Origin: Niebla homalea
Taxonomy: Eukaryota > Ascomycota > Lecanoromycetes > Lecanorales > Ramalinaceae
NCBI GenBank assembly: GCA_019925105.1
Contig: JAHGAU010000003.1
Location: 1,240,001-1,304,000 of the forward strand
Length of the DNA stretch: 64,000 bases
Direction: 5' to 3'
Below the pieces are notes generated by a model. The model was not told the origin of the DNA. It did no database searches and was given only the letters and a program-made list of their open reading frames with translations. The position numbers were made by a program, and so were the translations under genes. Shown piece by piece: positions 10,709-23,700 of the stretch (position 1 is the stretch's first letter; each line of letters starts with the position of its first letter).

Positions 10709-13600
10709 TCCGCTTCGATTCGTCAGTTTGGGCGTATGGACCAATCCCGCAACGCCCTTTCACAGTTTCACAATCCCTCCAGATACCTGGGCTTCACGTT
10801 CGTTGCGACATCTCGATCGATCGCTGGCAGATAATCCAGGAAGCCCACCTCCGATTTTTGCCGTAGGTCTAGAGTAGTTTTGCTCCTTATCATTTACGGC
10901 CACGAAACTAATTGCATCGTCAGATACACGTTGATCGCGACCTTCGTGCGCTTCTCCACAGCTTAAGCATAGTGTGATCGATACGAGGTCGCTCTACCAG
11001 GTTCGCTAAGACGCATTGTGGGACGGGGTTGCCTACTGTCTATGTGTCTCAAATTTGTGGATTGTTGAACGCACAGATCAGCGAAAAGCGCCCAAGACCT
11101 AAGGCGCCCTTCGACGCCCGTTTGAGCAACTATCTTGCTTACACCCAGCAAAAGCTGCCTCTGGAAATCCTCGAGCTACCGGATTCCTCGCACAGCGCAA
11201 GGAGCACTATTAACTCCTCCGCCCACCGCCTTACGAATCTCCGGAACGTTGGCGACGCCCTCTGGATTTCGCCATGATACTATGACCATCAAATTCATCA
11301 AGCTCGACGTGCAGTACCAGCCCATTGCATTTTTCCGACATAGTGAGCCATATTCGCCCGGGCAGGGCAAAGTCAATGTACAATCGAGCGGGTACAAGAA
11401 TCATCAACGATGATCACGTACGCTTGACTAAAGTCGATCGCTCCAAGGCTCTCGCGCTCCCTTGTTGACAAGGAAAAGATGCTGAAGATGTGTAGATCAG
11501 TAGATGGGGAAACAGTTGGTGCGGGTATCTTGGCCGTGTTTCAGGACGACGATCAAACCATGATAGCCCGTGCTCTAGCTTACGTGAGGTGACCTCAAGG
11601 CTTCTAAGTTCTAGAAGGCTTTGAATGTTGAGTTTTATGCAAGTGCAAATCTGACCGCTCTGATCGCTTCAAAGCTATCGTTGCCAAGAGCACTAAAGAT
11701 AGCAAGACGTGGAAGGGGCTTGAGGAGTGGATGACAATAATACTGCTAGATGTGTGGGTGCCTTGGAGGACAAATGGCTACACACGGCTTTTTTGCTAGC
11801 TAAACTACCTACAACAGGCTCTCTGCCACCTTCTACGGTTCTACCACTGCTTGAACGCCATTCGCGGCCCTATCAAAGGTGTTTCTACAGCTCATGAGTT
11901 GACGATTGTGGTTTCATGCCGACATATCAAAAGATCTCATCCCGCTCCCCACACAAGCTGGCCAATCGGGAAATTAACGCCAACTATATCAAACACGGTC
12001 ATCGAAAGCAAGGAGGCAACTCACTCCTCATGCTGACGACCTCGAATCTATTCGATCATGCTTCCTCATCATGCTTCCTAAGTAGTACAGGCTGTACAGC
12101 ATCTGACGAGGGTCCAGACAGGGTCTTGCTAGCCAGGGACAACCCGTGCCTGTCTCAAACCTTGCCAGAGCTTCGAGGGACGGCAATGGGCTTTTACCTC
12201 ATGAAGCACACTACCACGCGGAACACGACTTCAACTTTCAAGCCTCAAGGAATCGTGATCATCAGATGGCGCAAGTTGCCAAAGTCTACGAGTCAGGAAC
12301 TTTGAACTGTGGCCTGTGCTTTGGGGTTCAGACCTGGTAGCATTCGTCACTTGAGCAGTTGAGGCCGGCCTTGCTCCCTATCACAACGATCGCATGACCG
12401 CCGATTCATCATCGCCGCGTATCTTTGAGCCTTGAGTAACCGGTCAGCACGTTACCCAACCCACGGAAACCTCTAAAAGGGCGTGCGCGTCCGAATCGCG
12501 ACAGACTTGGCGTGGTGGTACAAAGGTACCAAACAAAGCTTCCAGAAGCCAAAAGACGGTAAAAGCGGTTGATGAAAGAGCTTTCCGGACCTCTGAGACG
12601 CCTATTTTGCTGTTTTGCTATTTTGCTGCCGAGGAGTCAAAGTCAGCGAATTGGCTAGTGTTTCATGCCGCCGGAATGGCGATGCGTGACTGAATGTACG
12701 TTGCCTTAAGTGGTTAGGTTACTAAGTTTAGAGCAAAATCACGACGTCGAACCAATTAATTACCTGCATTGCGCCGCTCCTTCGTTTTTGCGTGCCGCCG
12801 ACCAGCTTACGCTCATTTTGCTTTGCTTGGGTGAATTTAAGGACCCATCGTCGACCTACCGAAGGTGGCATGGATGAGGTGGCAAGGTGGGTTTGCCGTA
12901 CTGTTGGCGGTTGAAAGAGTCTGCCCTACCACAGCCTCAGGTAGGCGATGCTCAATCATACAGCAAAGCCAAGGAGCAGCAAAATTGCAATGATAATCAT
13001 GTACTTGCGAATTTCAATTGAAATGTTAGTGTAAAAGGTCGAGAGATCGAGGAAAGAATATTCATCATTATTGCCACGAATGTGCATGCTGCCTGACCCT
13101 GGCGTGCACCTTCTCCTTATTTTCGCCCTCGGAAGCATGTTGGCTTCTCCTTGTCATATTATTATCATCATCACTGTGCCATTTCTGACTGAGCGCAATT
13201 ATGCTGATTCAATCCCCCAATTTCCGGTTTGATCCGCTTTGATACTTTCCCAGCGTTACGATTGTACAGCTGAAGATGAAGATTGGGGGATTGTATATGT
13301 CTCTGTACAGCATCCTGTAACCATGATCCATAGCTAGCTTACTGGGATTTGGGTTCGTCGTGGAAAGGAGAAGTCGCCGGGCAAATTGAACTCGCGTGGT
13401 AGATAGCCACCCGATGAGGGCGGTCTGATCCAAAGGGTTGGACATCATCCACACAGCAGCAGCAGCCAGCAGCCGAGCCGCTCAATGGCCCCCATAAGGA
13501 TTAGCCTGGGCATGACTTCGCCCCCGCTTCGGCGGTTCTTCTAACGAGGAGGCTACGAGCTGCGAGGACTCGAGGAGAGAAAATAACACTAAAATCTGCA
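10709..13600. other. gene-poor stretch with decayed coding fragments
   Basis: Nearly 2.9 kb without a sustainable gene. Between about 11,029 and 12,350 several frames of 60-130 codons on the plus strand follow one another with stops and frame changes (for instance 11029-11277, 11135-11413, 11916-12305). Some look protein-like but no splice model joins them, so an old, broken gene is possible. The rest (12,360-13,600) shows nothing I can name. Confidence 0.35.
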
Positions 13601-14367
13601 ACTCGCAGGGATCCTACGCTCAAACAAGCCCAAAACCCCGTCTCACTCGCTCAAACCAACAAGAAACCTTGCCTCAGAATTTCCCTAACCTCCCACCGCC
13701 CACCAACTCCATCGCACACTCCACACGTCAATTCTTCACCCACTTAACAACCACCTTGCCTTGAGACGCAATTGCCCTTACCGCCGCGTCTTGAGGAGTA
13801 ATCAGGAGAGTGCCTGCCACTTTCGTCCATCAACGGTACGCTGTTACTTTCGGCCCTTGTGGCACCCGAACTCACTCCGCCCTTTTCCCTTTTCCTCCTT
13901 CCAACCTCACATCTATCCCACCAATCTTTCTTTCCCCAGTCCCTCGTTTCAAAGCATCTAGTTCTGTAACTTCCACTTCAGCTCTCGACAAATATAGCGT
14001 TTCGAAACGTCCCCATCCGGCTTGTCGGCCTCTGCACCACCTCCCTTCGGTGCGTTCGAGGCTAGGAAGCTAGAGCTTCACCTCGTCTCAGGCAGGCCCT
14101 GAGCTCATCAATCGACGACAACGGGCCCCACTCCTTTGTCATCCCGTGATCAGTGTACCATCACAGAGGCCGGTCCCTCAAGCTACACCACATTCGTTGA
14201 AAGCAGTGAATACCGCCAATCCAGCAAATCTCCTCCGATTGCGCACCACCGGCGGCCTGTACAACACTGACGACATTTGGTCGCCGTCTCTTAAACCTGA
14301 CACAACGCGTTCGAAGTCGCATACCGTCTTCTTCATCTTCTGACAAGACTCAAACTGTGCATTTGAG
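13601..14367 (+). promoter_or_regulatory. probable STE12 leader region
   Basis: Pyrimidine- and CA-rich sequence directly upstream of the STE12 start, with several short upstream ATGs, as expected for a long 5' UTR of a regulatory gene. Extent is inferred; the transcription start cannot be read. Confidence 0.35.
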
Positions 14368-16677
14368 ATGAGTGTCTCAATGTACACCCAGAACAATAAC
14401 GCGGCCATGGCACCCCCACAGAAACCCGAGACTTTCATGCTGTCGGACACCGCGCAGCAGAACCTCCCACAAGATGCTCAGGTCGCTCTGCAACAGGTGG
14501 ACAATCGTAAGACTCCCTTTTGACTGAGCATGGCCTGTCGCCCTTGTGTTACCAATCTGAGTCTTGGTCCCAAGAGGTCGCTGACAAGCTGACCAGTCAA
14601 ATACTTCTTGATCTCTGCTCCCGTCGACTGGGCCCAAGATCAATACATAAGACGCTTCCTGTTGCCGACAGGGGAATACGTATCGTGTGTCCTATGGTAA
14701 GGATTATTCTGAGGCCTCCCTTAGCGTCTCCGGGAATGGCCATTTGTTGACGTTCCACAGGAACAATCTCTTCCACATTTCTGGTACAGACATTGTGCGA
14801 TGTCTTTCCTTCCGCTTCCAAGCTTTTGGTCGACCTGTCAAGAACGCCAAAAAATTCGAGGAAGGCATTTTTTCAGATTTGCGGAATCTCAAATCTGGTA
14901 CAGATGCTTCTCTAGAAGAACCAAAGAGTGCCTTCCTCGATTTCATGTATAAGAATAACTGCATTCGTACTCAGAAGAAGCAGAAAGTCTTCTATTGGTA
15001 TAGCGTACCCCATGACCGCCTCTTCCTCGATGCGCTAGAGCGAGATCTGAAGCGAGAGAAGATGAATCAAGAGGCCACTACCGCGGCCCAAGCGGAGCCA
15101 GCGTTGTCATTTGAGTTTGATTCTTCTCAATCACTATTTGAACAGCTCACCAAAGCCCAGCAAGCGAATACCTCTTCTTTCTCAGCCAACGCCAGCTCCG
15201 CGTACTCGGAATCGACATCACCTGTCCTACGAGCTGTGGACTCTATGCCTCCACCCCAGATGCCCCAACAACTGCCAACAGTATCTGAAGACGACATACC
15301 CACAACCTTGGGCGCATATGCTCATAGTTCGATGGCTCCGTCCGCAGCGAATAATTACGTGAAAAGGGAGGCCGATTATGGACAGCTGCAGTATGATCGA
15401 AATGGAATACCACTTTCTCGAATTCATCAGCGGCACACTTCTATGCCAACCTACATGGAATATTCCCCTGCGCCATCCTTTGTCTCATCGCAAGGCGACT
15501 ACGCTAGCTATGGGAACCGTGATCTATCCTTTGAGCCAGTCACGCCTCCTCAGAATAACCACGCCATGGCTGCTGAGCCTGCATACATTGCGAACGAGGA
15601 TACCGGCCTCTACTCCGCAATTCCAGATGTCAATTCGTCTCAGAATTTCGGTTCCATGATGCAGCTCCCGCCATCCAACATCACTGGCAGCCAATACGGT
15701 GGGAATCGAAATTATGCGACCAATAACGTCTACTCCGTGATAGAAGGCTCTCCGACGTACAAACAAAGAAGACGTCGGTCATCGATTCCTCACAACACAG
15801 CCAACGGTCACAACCACCACGCACCTCACCGAGGTAGCGACTTGCGAAGATCAGTGTCGCTGTCGGTCGGACCCGGTGAAGAAGACGATGGGGTGCAAGA
15901 TGCCTCACCTCCCGTTCCTAATGGCTACGCAAACATGATTTCGCAACAGCGAGACATGCTTGAGCACCTGTCACGTCAAGGGACACCACAAGAGCCAATG
16001 AGTAGTCAAGAGACCCTGCCGGACGATCCAGTACCTCAGCCATTCCAGCCTCAAGAGCAGTACCAAGCCTACCCGAACGATAATCTGGCAATACAGACGA
16101 ATAATCTCAGCCCTGCGACGAGCCGCGGGAGTGAACGACCTGGTGCTGTCCGTCGGGCGCGAAGCGCCACCCTCATGGAACTCGGTCCTTACCCCCAGAA
16201 GAATCACTCCTGCCCAATCCCGACTTGTGGACGACTATTCAAGAGATTAGAGCATCTGAAACGGCACGTTCGCACGCACACCCAAGAGCGGCCTTATGTA
16301 TGCCCACATTGCAGTAAAGCGTTCTCGCGGTCGGATAACCTCGCGCAGTATGTGTCCATGCCTCTAGAGCCCGAGTGACGAGCATTGCTAACCCGTATAT
16401 TAGGCATCGTCGAACGCACGAAGCACGTGCCGATGGGGAAATCGGTGGCTATACTGACGAAGACTTCGAAGCCGAAGAGAATGAATTTGGCACACTTGAA
16501 GAAGAGAGCCCCCAGTCTGACAATGGGAGCCATTTCATGACAAATTCCATGTCCCACATGACATCTAATGCAATGCACATGCCCTCTAACTCCATGCATG
16601 CTCACAGTATGCATGGAAATGGGACCATGGGTCCTCCCATGATGGGTGGTGGCATGGTTGTCAGCCAGCCAATCTGA
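14368..16677 (+). CDS. STE12: Ste12-like transcription factor with C2H2 zinc fingers
   Basis: Target of the pheromone/invasive-growth MAP kinase pathway in filamentous fungi. Exons 14368-14506, 14597-14696, 14761-16347 and 16404-16677 give 699 residues in phase. The STE homeodomain-like DNA-binding part runs from about residue 40 to 210 ([19 protein letters not shown], then [19 protein letters not shown]). Two C2H2 fingers sit at about 563-614, the first starting [19 protein letters not shown], the second split by the last intron between its Cys pair and His pair. The C-terminal tail is Met/His/Ser-rich and acidic before it. Yeast Ste12 lacks the fingers; this is the filamentous form. Introns are 90, 64 and 56 bp. 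Confidence 0.95.
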
Positions 16678-18506
16678 ATATGAATATGGATGAATGCTTG
16701 CATGCCGAATTGAAAATAAAAAAAGAACTCAAAAAAATTGCAAGCTCACAAAGGACACTGGAAGATGCATCACGGACTTGAGTCAACGTGACGAGCAATG
16801 CCAGTCCCGCTGGACGACGTGAATTCACGACAGCCAAGGGCTCAAGTCTTGGGCTGACTCCTGGGACTTTTGTGGGTGCACCAAGTCTCATCACGACAGA
16901 CGAATCTTCTATTTTGCTCGACTTGCATTGCGAGCTTACTCGATCAAATGAACATCAGCAGTGGCGTTCGGAGGCGTTGGGATTTCCTCCCTGCCGCCTA
17001 CTAGCTGAATAGACTTGCTTTACCATGCTAAGGACTTCGGTGAGAGCAACACGAGCGACGAGATTACAAGTTCTTTTACCATTTCTTGCTTCTTCACGCT
17101 GGACTTGAGGAGGGTTGGAAGGGTGACGGTGACGGAACGAGGTGAATGTAATCTGGACCGTCCATCCTTGCTTACTGTACGGAGTGGCTTGAATTATTGC
17201 CTTGTGCTACGAGTGTGCTGAGAGCCTGCAATGTTTCAATGTGAGAAGGACAGCAACAATCAGGGTGGCTTTGAGTTTGCCGTATAGTGGGCGTGCCATG
17301 TGCTTGCAAGAATACTACAGAGGAAGAAGACCCAGATCAAGAAGATCTTCATCAAGACGAAATAACCTCAACTACCTTAGCTGTTAGCTTCCTAGCTTCC
17401 AGATTTCACAATCAAATCAGAAACATCAGTCAATCTCTCCCTACCCGTGCTGTACATCTTGAATCTTTCATTGGATCCCCCTATACATGAAAGGCAATGT
17501 CTAGCTCTAGAATGGCCTACGTCTGCGACCTTCCTCACCTTTACTGAATGTAAGTTTGAAGATAAGCATCAGCACCAAGTACATATTTTGTGCTTGAAAT
17601 CGAGGCCGAATTAGGAAGTTGGGGGTCTATTCCACTAGCCTACCGAAGCAATGTTTTGCATACGCATTCGCCCCTCTATTTTTGTTGGATCTTCGACTCC
17701 TGGAGCTCCTGATGAGTTAAGCTGCTAATGATGGTGTCAAGGGAGATCAAGAGAGTCTCCTCCCCTGCAGGTGGTTACAAACAGGTACCAAAGTCATGAA
17801 TGAAAGTACCAAATCTTCTCTTGCTCCGTGTTGATCAACGTTGCAGCCTGGCATGGCCAGATCTGAGAGAGGTTCCAGGGGAGTGAGGTCCAGCAAGGGT
17901 GCCACACCTCAAGTGACGAAAACAAGCTTCTCTCCCCATCGGCCACAACCCTTGGGACCCTTGGGACCCTTATCTAAACAGCCTTGAATCAACGGGGATC
18001 CATCTGCACGGCCGGCGGATGGCTCACACCTCTCCTGCACGTCTATTCGTAACTTGGGTACCTGACTAGTACCTCGACCGGTCCGCTAAGCTGGATGAGG
18101 CTGCTCCTGACGGATCCAACCAACCAGGCCATCGTCCGTTTCACGAACGCAGCTCCCTCTCACGGCTTAGACAAATGAGAAAGCGTCCAGCCACAACAGC
18201 CTCTGCATGCTTGCCCGAGAGCCTACCTCATTCGATCCTGTCCTCATGATCGTTGCCCGCCTTCTCGTCTCTCTCTCTCTCTCTCTCCGGGGGCAGATTT
18301 ATCTTGTTTCGCTCCTTCCATTTCGTGCCCTGCCTCCTGCAACCGGCGAGTCAGCACCTATGGGGCAGGTGTATCTTGTACTGGTCGATTCTTGCCTGAT
18401 ACGCTTGCGGTGCAGCTATGTATAAAATGCTGCTCTTGCGCACGCCTTCTGCTCGTTGAATTTCTTTGTCTTCAAAGATTCATTACTCCCTTTACGAGCA
18501 GCCAAT
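16678..18506. other. intergenic region, 1.8 kb
   Basis: No gene is supported. It should hold the STE12 3' UTR and the S10 carboxypeptidase promoter; a TATA-like TATAAA occurs at about 18,420, near the start at 18,507. A (TC)n tract of about 20 bases lies at 18,268-18,287. Confidence 0.4.
18268..18287. repeat. (TC)n microsatellite
   Basis: About ten TC units, in the upstream region of the S10 carboxypeptidase gene. Simple repeat with no visible function. Confidence 0.8.
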
Positions 18507-20172
18507 ATGCTCTTCTCCGCTCGCTTTGCTGCTGCCCTTGTGGCTATTGGGTCTTTCGTCGCTGCATCCCCTGTTCCCAATGATGCTCCCAAAGACAAGA
18601 GGTCCTTCGTAGAAAGGGATGGTGCCAACTACACTGTCTTTGAACATGCTGCTACAGGGGCGAAGATGGAGTTCGTCACTAATTCTGGGATTTGTGAGGT
18701 GAGTGATTCTTGAATAGACAACCTCTATCCCTCTATCGAAATGTATTCAACGACCCTCGTACTCTTCCGATTGGGCAACCCTGTCGACACTTGTTCCATA
18801 CATTAAGGATCGAGCTCAGTGGAAAGCAACTGACTCGGAGGGTTACTGGTCTAGACGACGCCAGGGGTAAACCAGTACTCCGGCTATTTGTCCGTTGGTA
18901 CGAATATGAACATGTACGTAATCCAGCTACCTGGCACAAGGAGGGCCCGACTGATGCTTGGGCAGGTGGTTCTGGTTCTTCGAGTCTCGCAATAGCCCAA
19001 CGACGGCCCCCCTCGCAACATGGTTCAATGGCGGACCCGGCTGCTCAAGTATGATTGGTCTCTTCCAAGAAAACGGACCGTGCCACTTTGTCGACTCAGC
19101 TTCCACGCCCTCATTGAACCCCAACTCATTTAACGAGTTCGCCAACATGCTGTATATCGACCAACCGATCGGTACCGGATTTTCCTACGGCGACGATGAA
19201 GTCACCTCCACCACAACCGCCGCTCCCTACGTCTGGACCCTGATCCAAGCCTTCTACACCCAATTCCCCCAGTACGAGAATCGCAACTTTGGCATCTTCA
19301 CTGAATCCTACGGCGGCCACTACGGCCCCGAATTTGCCGACTACTTCGAGTCCCAAAACGCCAAGGTCACCTCCGGCTCAGTCGAGGGCGAGCAGATCAA
19401 GCTCATCGCCCTGGGCATCAACAACGGCTGGTTCGACGCCACCCTCCAGGAGAAAGCCTACGTCGACTTCTCCTACTCCAACTCCTACAAGCCCCTCATC
19501 ACCGCCGCGCAGCACACCTCCTACCTCAACGCCTACACCTCCAACTGCGCCCCCGCGCTCGCCAAATGCAAGTCCTCCGGCTCCACCGCCGACTGCACCG
19601 CCTCCGACAATGCCTGCTACAACGCCATCGAGGGCCCCCTCTCCTCCAATTCCAACGGCGGCGTGGCGGCCTATGATTTCGACGTCTACGACATCCGAGC
19701 CCCGAGCGCGGACCCCAATCCGCCGGAAACGTACGCCACTTACCTGACCCAAGCGTCGGTGGTCCAGGCCATCGGCGCCAAGTCCACCTACCAGGAATGC
19801 CCCAATGGCCCTTACCAGAAATTTGCCTCCACGGGCGACAACTCCCGCTCCTTCCTCAGCCAACTGTCCGACGTCGTCACCTCCGGCGTGCAGACGGTCA
19901 TCTGGGCCGGCGATGCCGATTGGATCTGCAATTGGTTCGGCGGCCAAGCGGCCGCGGAAGCCGTCGCCTACGCCGGGCAATCCGCCTTCCAAGCCCAGAG
20001 CCTGGCGGCGTACAACGTCGGCGGCAAGCAGGGCGGCACGTTCAAGCAGCAGGGGAACTTGGCCTTCCTGCGGGTGTTCGGGGCGGGGCACGAGGTGCCC
20101 TTTTATACCCCCGAGCTGGCGCTGCAGGTGTTCAAGCAGACGATGAGTCAGCAGCCGTTGAGCTCGACGTGA
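18507..20172 (+). CDS. secreted serine carboxypeptidase, family S10
   Basis: Removes C-terminal residues from peptides at acid pH. Exons 18507-18698, 18855-18913 and 18966-20172 give 485 residues in phase. A signal peptide ([21 protein letters not shown]) is followed by a short propeptide ending near KDKR, a likely Kex2-type site. Family motifs: [19 protein letters not shown], nucleophile Ser in [11 protein letters not shown], Asp in [11 protein letters not shown] and His in GAGHEVPFY, so the triad is complete. The middle exon, only 59 nt, carries [15 protein letters not shown]. The coding strand of the last exon is rich in C at third positions. Secretion makes an extracellular nutrient role likely; vacuolar targeting cannot be excluded. 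Confidence 0.93.
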
Positions 20173-20192
20173 TTGTTGATGGCACGGAATGT

Positions 20193-20279
20193 CGTGGTTG
20201 TGGTGGTGGTGGTGGTGAAGTTGGCGGAGGAGAGCGCGAGGGAGGAGGATGGTGATGAGAAGAGGGGGGGAACGTTATG

Positions 20280-20311
<32 letters not shown>

Positions 20312-20318
20312 GATGATG
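20193..20318. repeat. (TGG)n and (ATG)n simple repeats
   Basis: Just after the carboxypeptidase stop come a TGG/TGT run (about 20193-20217) and, from 20277, a near-perfect ATG run of about 14 units with one GTG variant. Convergent 3' UTR DNA between the S10 and SNF2 genes. Confidence 0.8.
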
Positions 20319-20737
20319 GGGTTTTGGGCAGGTTGGATGGCCGATTCGAATATTGATAGTCAGCCCCTGTTTCTATTTCTCCATCCGCGATATTATCACG
20401 GCTTCGAAATGATTTGGTCTTGAGTGATCCGACGTCCTTGGTCATCGTCGGCTGGGCTGTTTGGAGAAAGTCTTCCCCCGTCACGAAAGCGTAGGGTCCG
20501 CATTGTAAATGGTAAAAACTGTACCGACAGTATATTATTGTATGACTTTCAAACCACATGCCAAGGGCCCTGCTATCCAGTGGACCATCACCTTAAAGGG
20601 GGAAAAAAAGCCCTGCTTCATCACTGCATGATGACGCTTTATTCAAACTATCAAGACACTCCTGCAATAAAAATACGCTTGGATTCCTGCAAGCCAGAGA
20701 AAAGATTGCTCATGAACCGCAGTGGCATCTATCAGCT

Positions 20738-23700
20738 CTACTCCTCGTCGTCGCTCATGCCACCCAAGCTACCGCTGCCACCACCACTACCACCAGCAGC
20801 GCCATGAGCCATCCCGTTCGCACTACCGCCGTCTCGGTTGAAGGTCAACTTCAGCTTCGTACCGGCATTGTTGAGGTTGTTCATGCCGGCACCTGGCATT
20901 GGGGTTCCAGTGCTGGAGACGGCGGCGGTGGAGCGGCCGTCTGCGGGCGTGAGGGGGTCAAAGTCTTGCCATTCCGGATATGAGGCGGTCTCTTCGGCCA
21001 GCTTGCGGACGCAATGGTTCTGAGGAGTTGGGCGTTAGCAACGACGATTTTATTGAACAGGAAGAAGGTGGAACACTGGAGGGAAGATGCTTAGTGAGGG
21101 GGAGGGACTGGCTTACCTCGATCTCATTGGCATCCTGATACAACAGACTCACATCGTCGTTGTAAGTCCTTGCGTTGTTGCATAGCAGTCGGATATCGCT
21201 GACGTAATCCTTCAGGCTTTGATACTCCTTCTTGTTGATCTTCTTCTCAATCTGTTCAATACAGATGGGCTCCTTGATAACGACATAATAGTCTGGGTAG
21301 TGGACTTTCGACACTGGCTTGAGGAAGGGGTCAATGAGATCCCTCGTTGATCCGTCCTCGCCCTCTTCTTGCAATTCTTGCAGCGCTTCGAAATTGTTGT
21401 TGAGGATCTTTTGCAGATTTGCGCGGTCCTTGGGAGCCAGCGATTCGTGAACCTTGAATGGCCGCCCAATGCCAGGCCGCTTAGTCTTCTTCGGGACAGG
21501 CTCGTCCTCGACGTCCTCGTCGGCTTTGCGCTTTGCGCCGGTCGACTTCCGATTTCTCTTCTTCGACGCCGGTGCTATAGAGCTTTCGCGCGATGGCTCG
21601 GGTGAAGTCTCGTACCCACCACGTCGGTCGGCTTTGGCGTTTCGCCTGGCCTTGCGGGCGTCCTTTCTTGCAATGGCATCTTCAATTGTGTCCTCATCGT
21701 TGTCAACAGCTTCGAGCCATTGCTCCTCAGTGAGGCCGTCATCATATTTCACACGCGTCCTCTCTCGGGCACCGCGGCCGACTATCTCCTCAATTTCTTC
21801 GGCGACAGGGTTGTCCTCTTGCATGTAAATATCAGGAAGCTCATTCTCTCCAAGAAGTCGCGGAAACTGGCCAGGACGGGGTCCATAAGTACTTGTTGCC
21901 AGTCGCTCCGCGTCCATCTGCTCGAATCTGACCCTTTCATCGTCTGTGCGGGCCATGATCACATTGAGATCGTCGTCGTTCATTTCTTCTTGATCAGCCA
22001 ATTCTTCCTGGGCTTCTGCGGTATCGAGCAGCGTCCTCAACATTGCGTCTCGCTCCTCATTCGTGGATTTATTGTCGAACCTGCCAGCCTGGATGACTTT
22101 GCCATCCATGTCCAATTTATACTGAGCACGTTCAAGGATCTTCTCCTCAACCGAGTTGGAACTTATGAGCCGCAGAATACGGACTTCATTCTTTTGCCCA
22201 ATCCGGTGGGCGCGATCCTGCGCTTGTAGATCCTGGTGCGGATTCCAATCAGAGTCGTAAATGATGACGGTGTCGGCTGTCTGAAGGTTCAGACCCAGAC
22301 CTCCTGCCCGTGTGGATAACAAGAAACAGAAGTATGGTGAATTTGGCTCGTTGAATTTAGCCAGCAGGTCGGACCTGTCATCAGACTTGGTTGATCCATC
22401 TAGTCTCAGATAGTTCGTATTCGTGAGGCGGAGGAAATCCTCCATGATGTTCATGATCTGAGTCATTTGAAAGAAGATCAACACCCGGTGTCCACTTTCT
22501 TTGAATTTGGGCAAGATGCGCTGCAGAAGCTCGAATTTTCCAGCTGTGCGCCATAGGAGGTCGTTGTTGGTTTTACTGGGGTTCATCTGATCCTCGACTT
22601 GTTCGAAGACAAAGGGATGATTGCAGACTTTTCTCAGCTGCATGAGCATATTGCTGAGGCCACGGATACCGGTCTTGCCGCCCTTGCCATCGCTGACAGA
22701 GATCTTGTTGAATGTGAGGAGTTGATGATAGATTTTGGCCTGTAGTGCAGAGAAGCGACATTTGATGACCCTCTCCTGCTTATCGGGTAAGTCTTTCTCG
22801 ACGTCTTTTTTGAGACGGCGTAGCAAGAAAGGCCTGAGAACCTTGTGCAAGCGCCGAATGACAAGCAGCTGCTCTTCTTCGGTCAGCTCCATCTTGTCTT
22901 GGCCTCCGGTGTTGGCGAACGGGGTATTAAACCATTCGTCAAAAGATTTCACGGATTTGAAAATGTTGGGAAGGACGAAATTGAGTAGGGCCCATAGCTC
23001 CGGCAGATTGTTTTGTAATGGAGTGCCGGTAAGAATAAGTCGATAACGTGAGGTATAGTATTGGGTCAAGGTCATGCTCAGTTTGGAACCAGCATTCTTC
23101 ATGCGATGACCTTCGTCGACGATCATGTGAATCCACTTGATCCTGGCAAGCACGGGGCGATCTTTGATAATGTATTCATAGGTAGTGAGAAGAACATCGA
23201 ATTGACCGTATCGAATCTGGTTCTGCTGTGTCTTGCGAGCCAGAGGTGGTCCCTTGTACACGATTCTCCTCAGTGATGGTGCCCACTTCTCAAATTCGAC
23301 ATTCCAATTCGTCAAGGTGCTTAGCGGGACGATCACCAGAAAGGGACCAACACCGCCGCGGTCCGCCTTGAATTCTTTGAGGTAGGTCAATAGGGAAATG
23401 GTTTGAATGGTCTTGCCTAGTCCCATCTCATCTGCCAAGATCCCATTGAGGTTGTTGTTGAAGAGGGACACCATCCACTGGAGACCCTTGATCTGATACT
23501 CCTTCAGTTGGCCTCCGACCAGGAGATTCGGCTGTTTTGAAACTTCCTCCTTCACACGATGGGCGACCTCATAATAGTCGACTTTGGGCGAACCGTCCTC
23601 ATCCTCATCGCTATCACTCATTTCCTCCGGTGTCGCATTTTGATATCTCTCGGCTGCCCCACGCTGCTGCTCTTTCACCGATGCGGCCAGTTGGTTCAAG

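Noticed and set aside
19378..20091. 237-codon minus-strand Gly/Val-rich frame
   Set aside because: Shadow of the third exon of the S10 carboxypeptidase, caused by high C at third positions.
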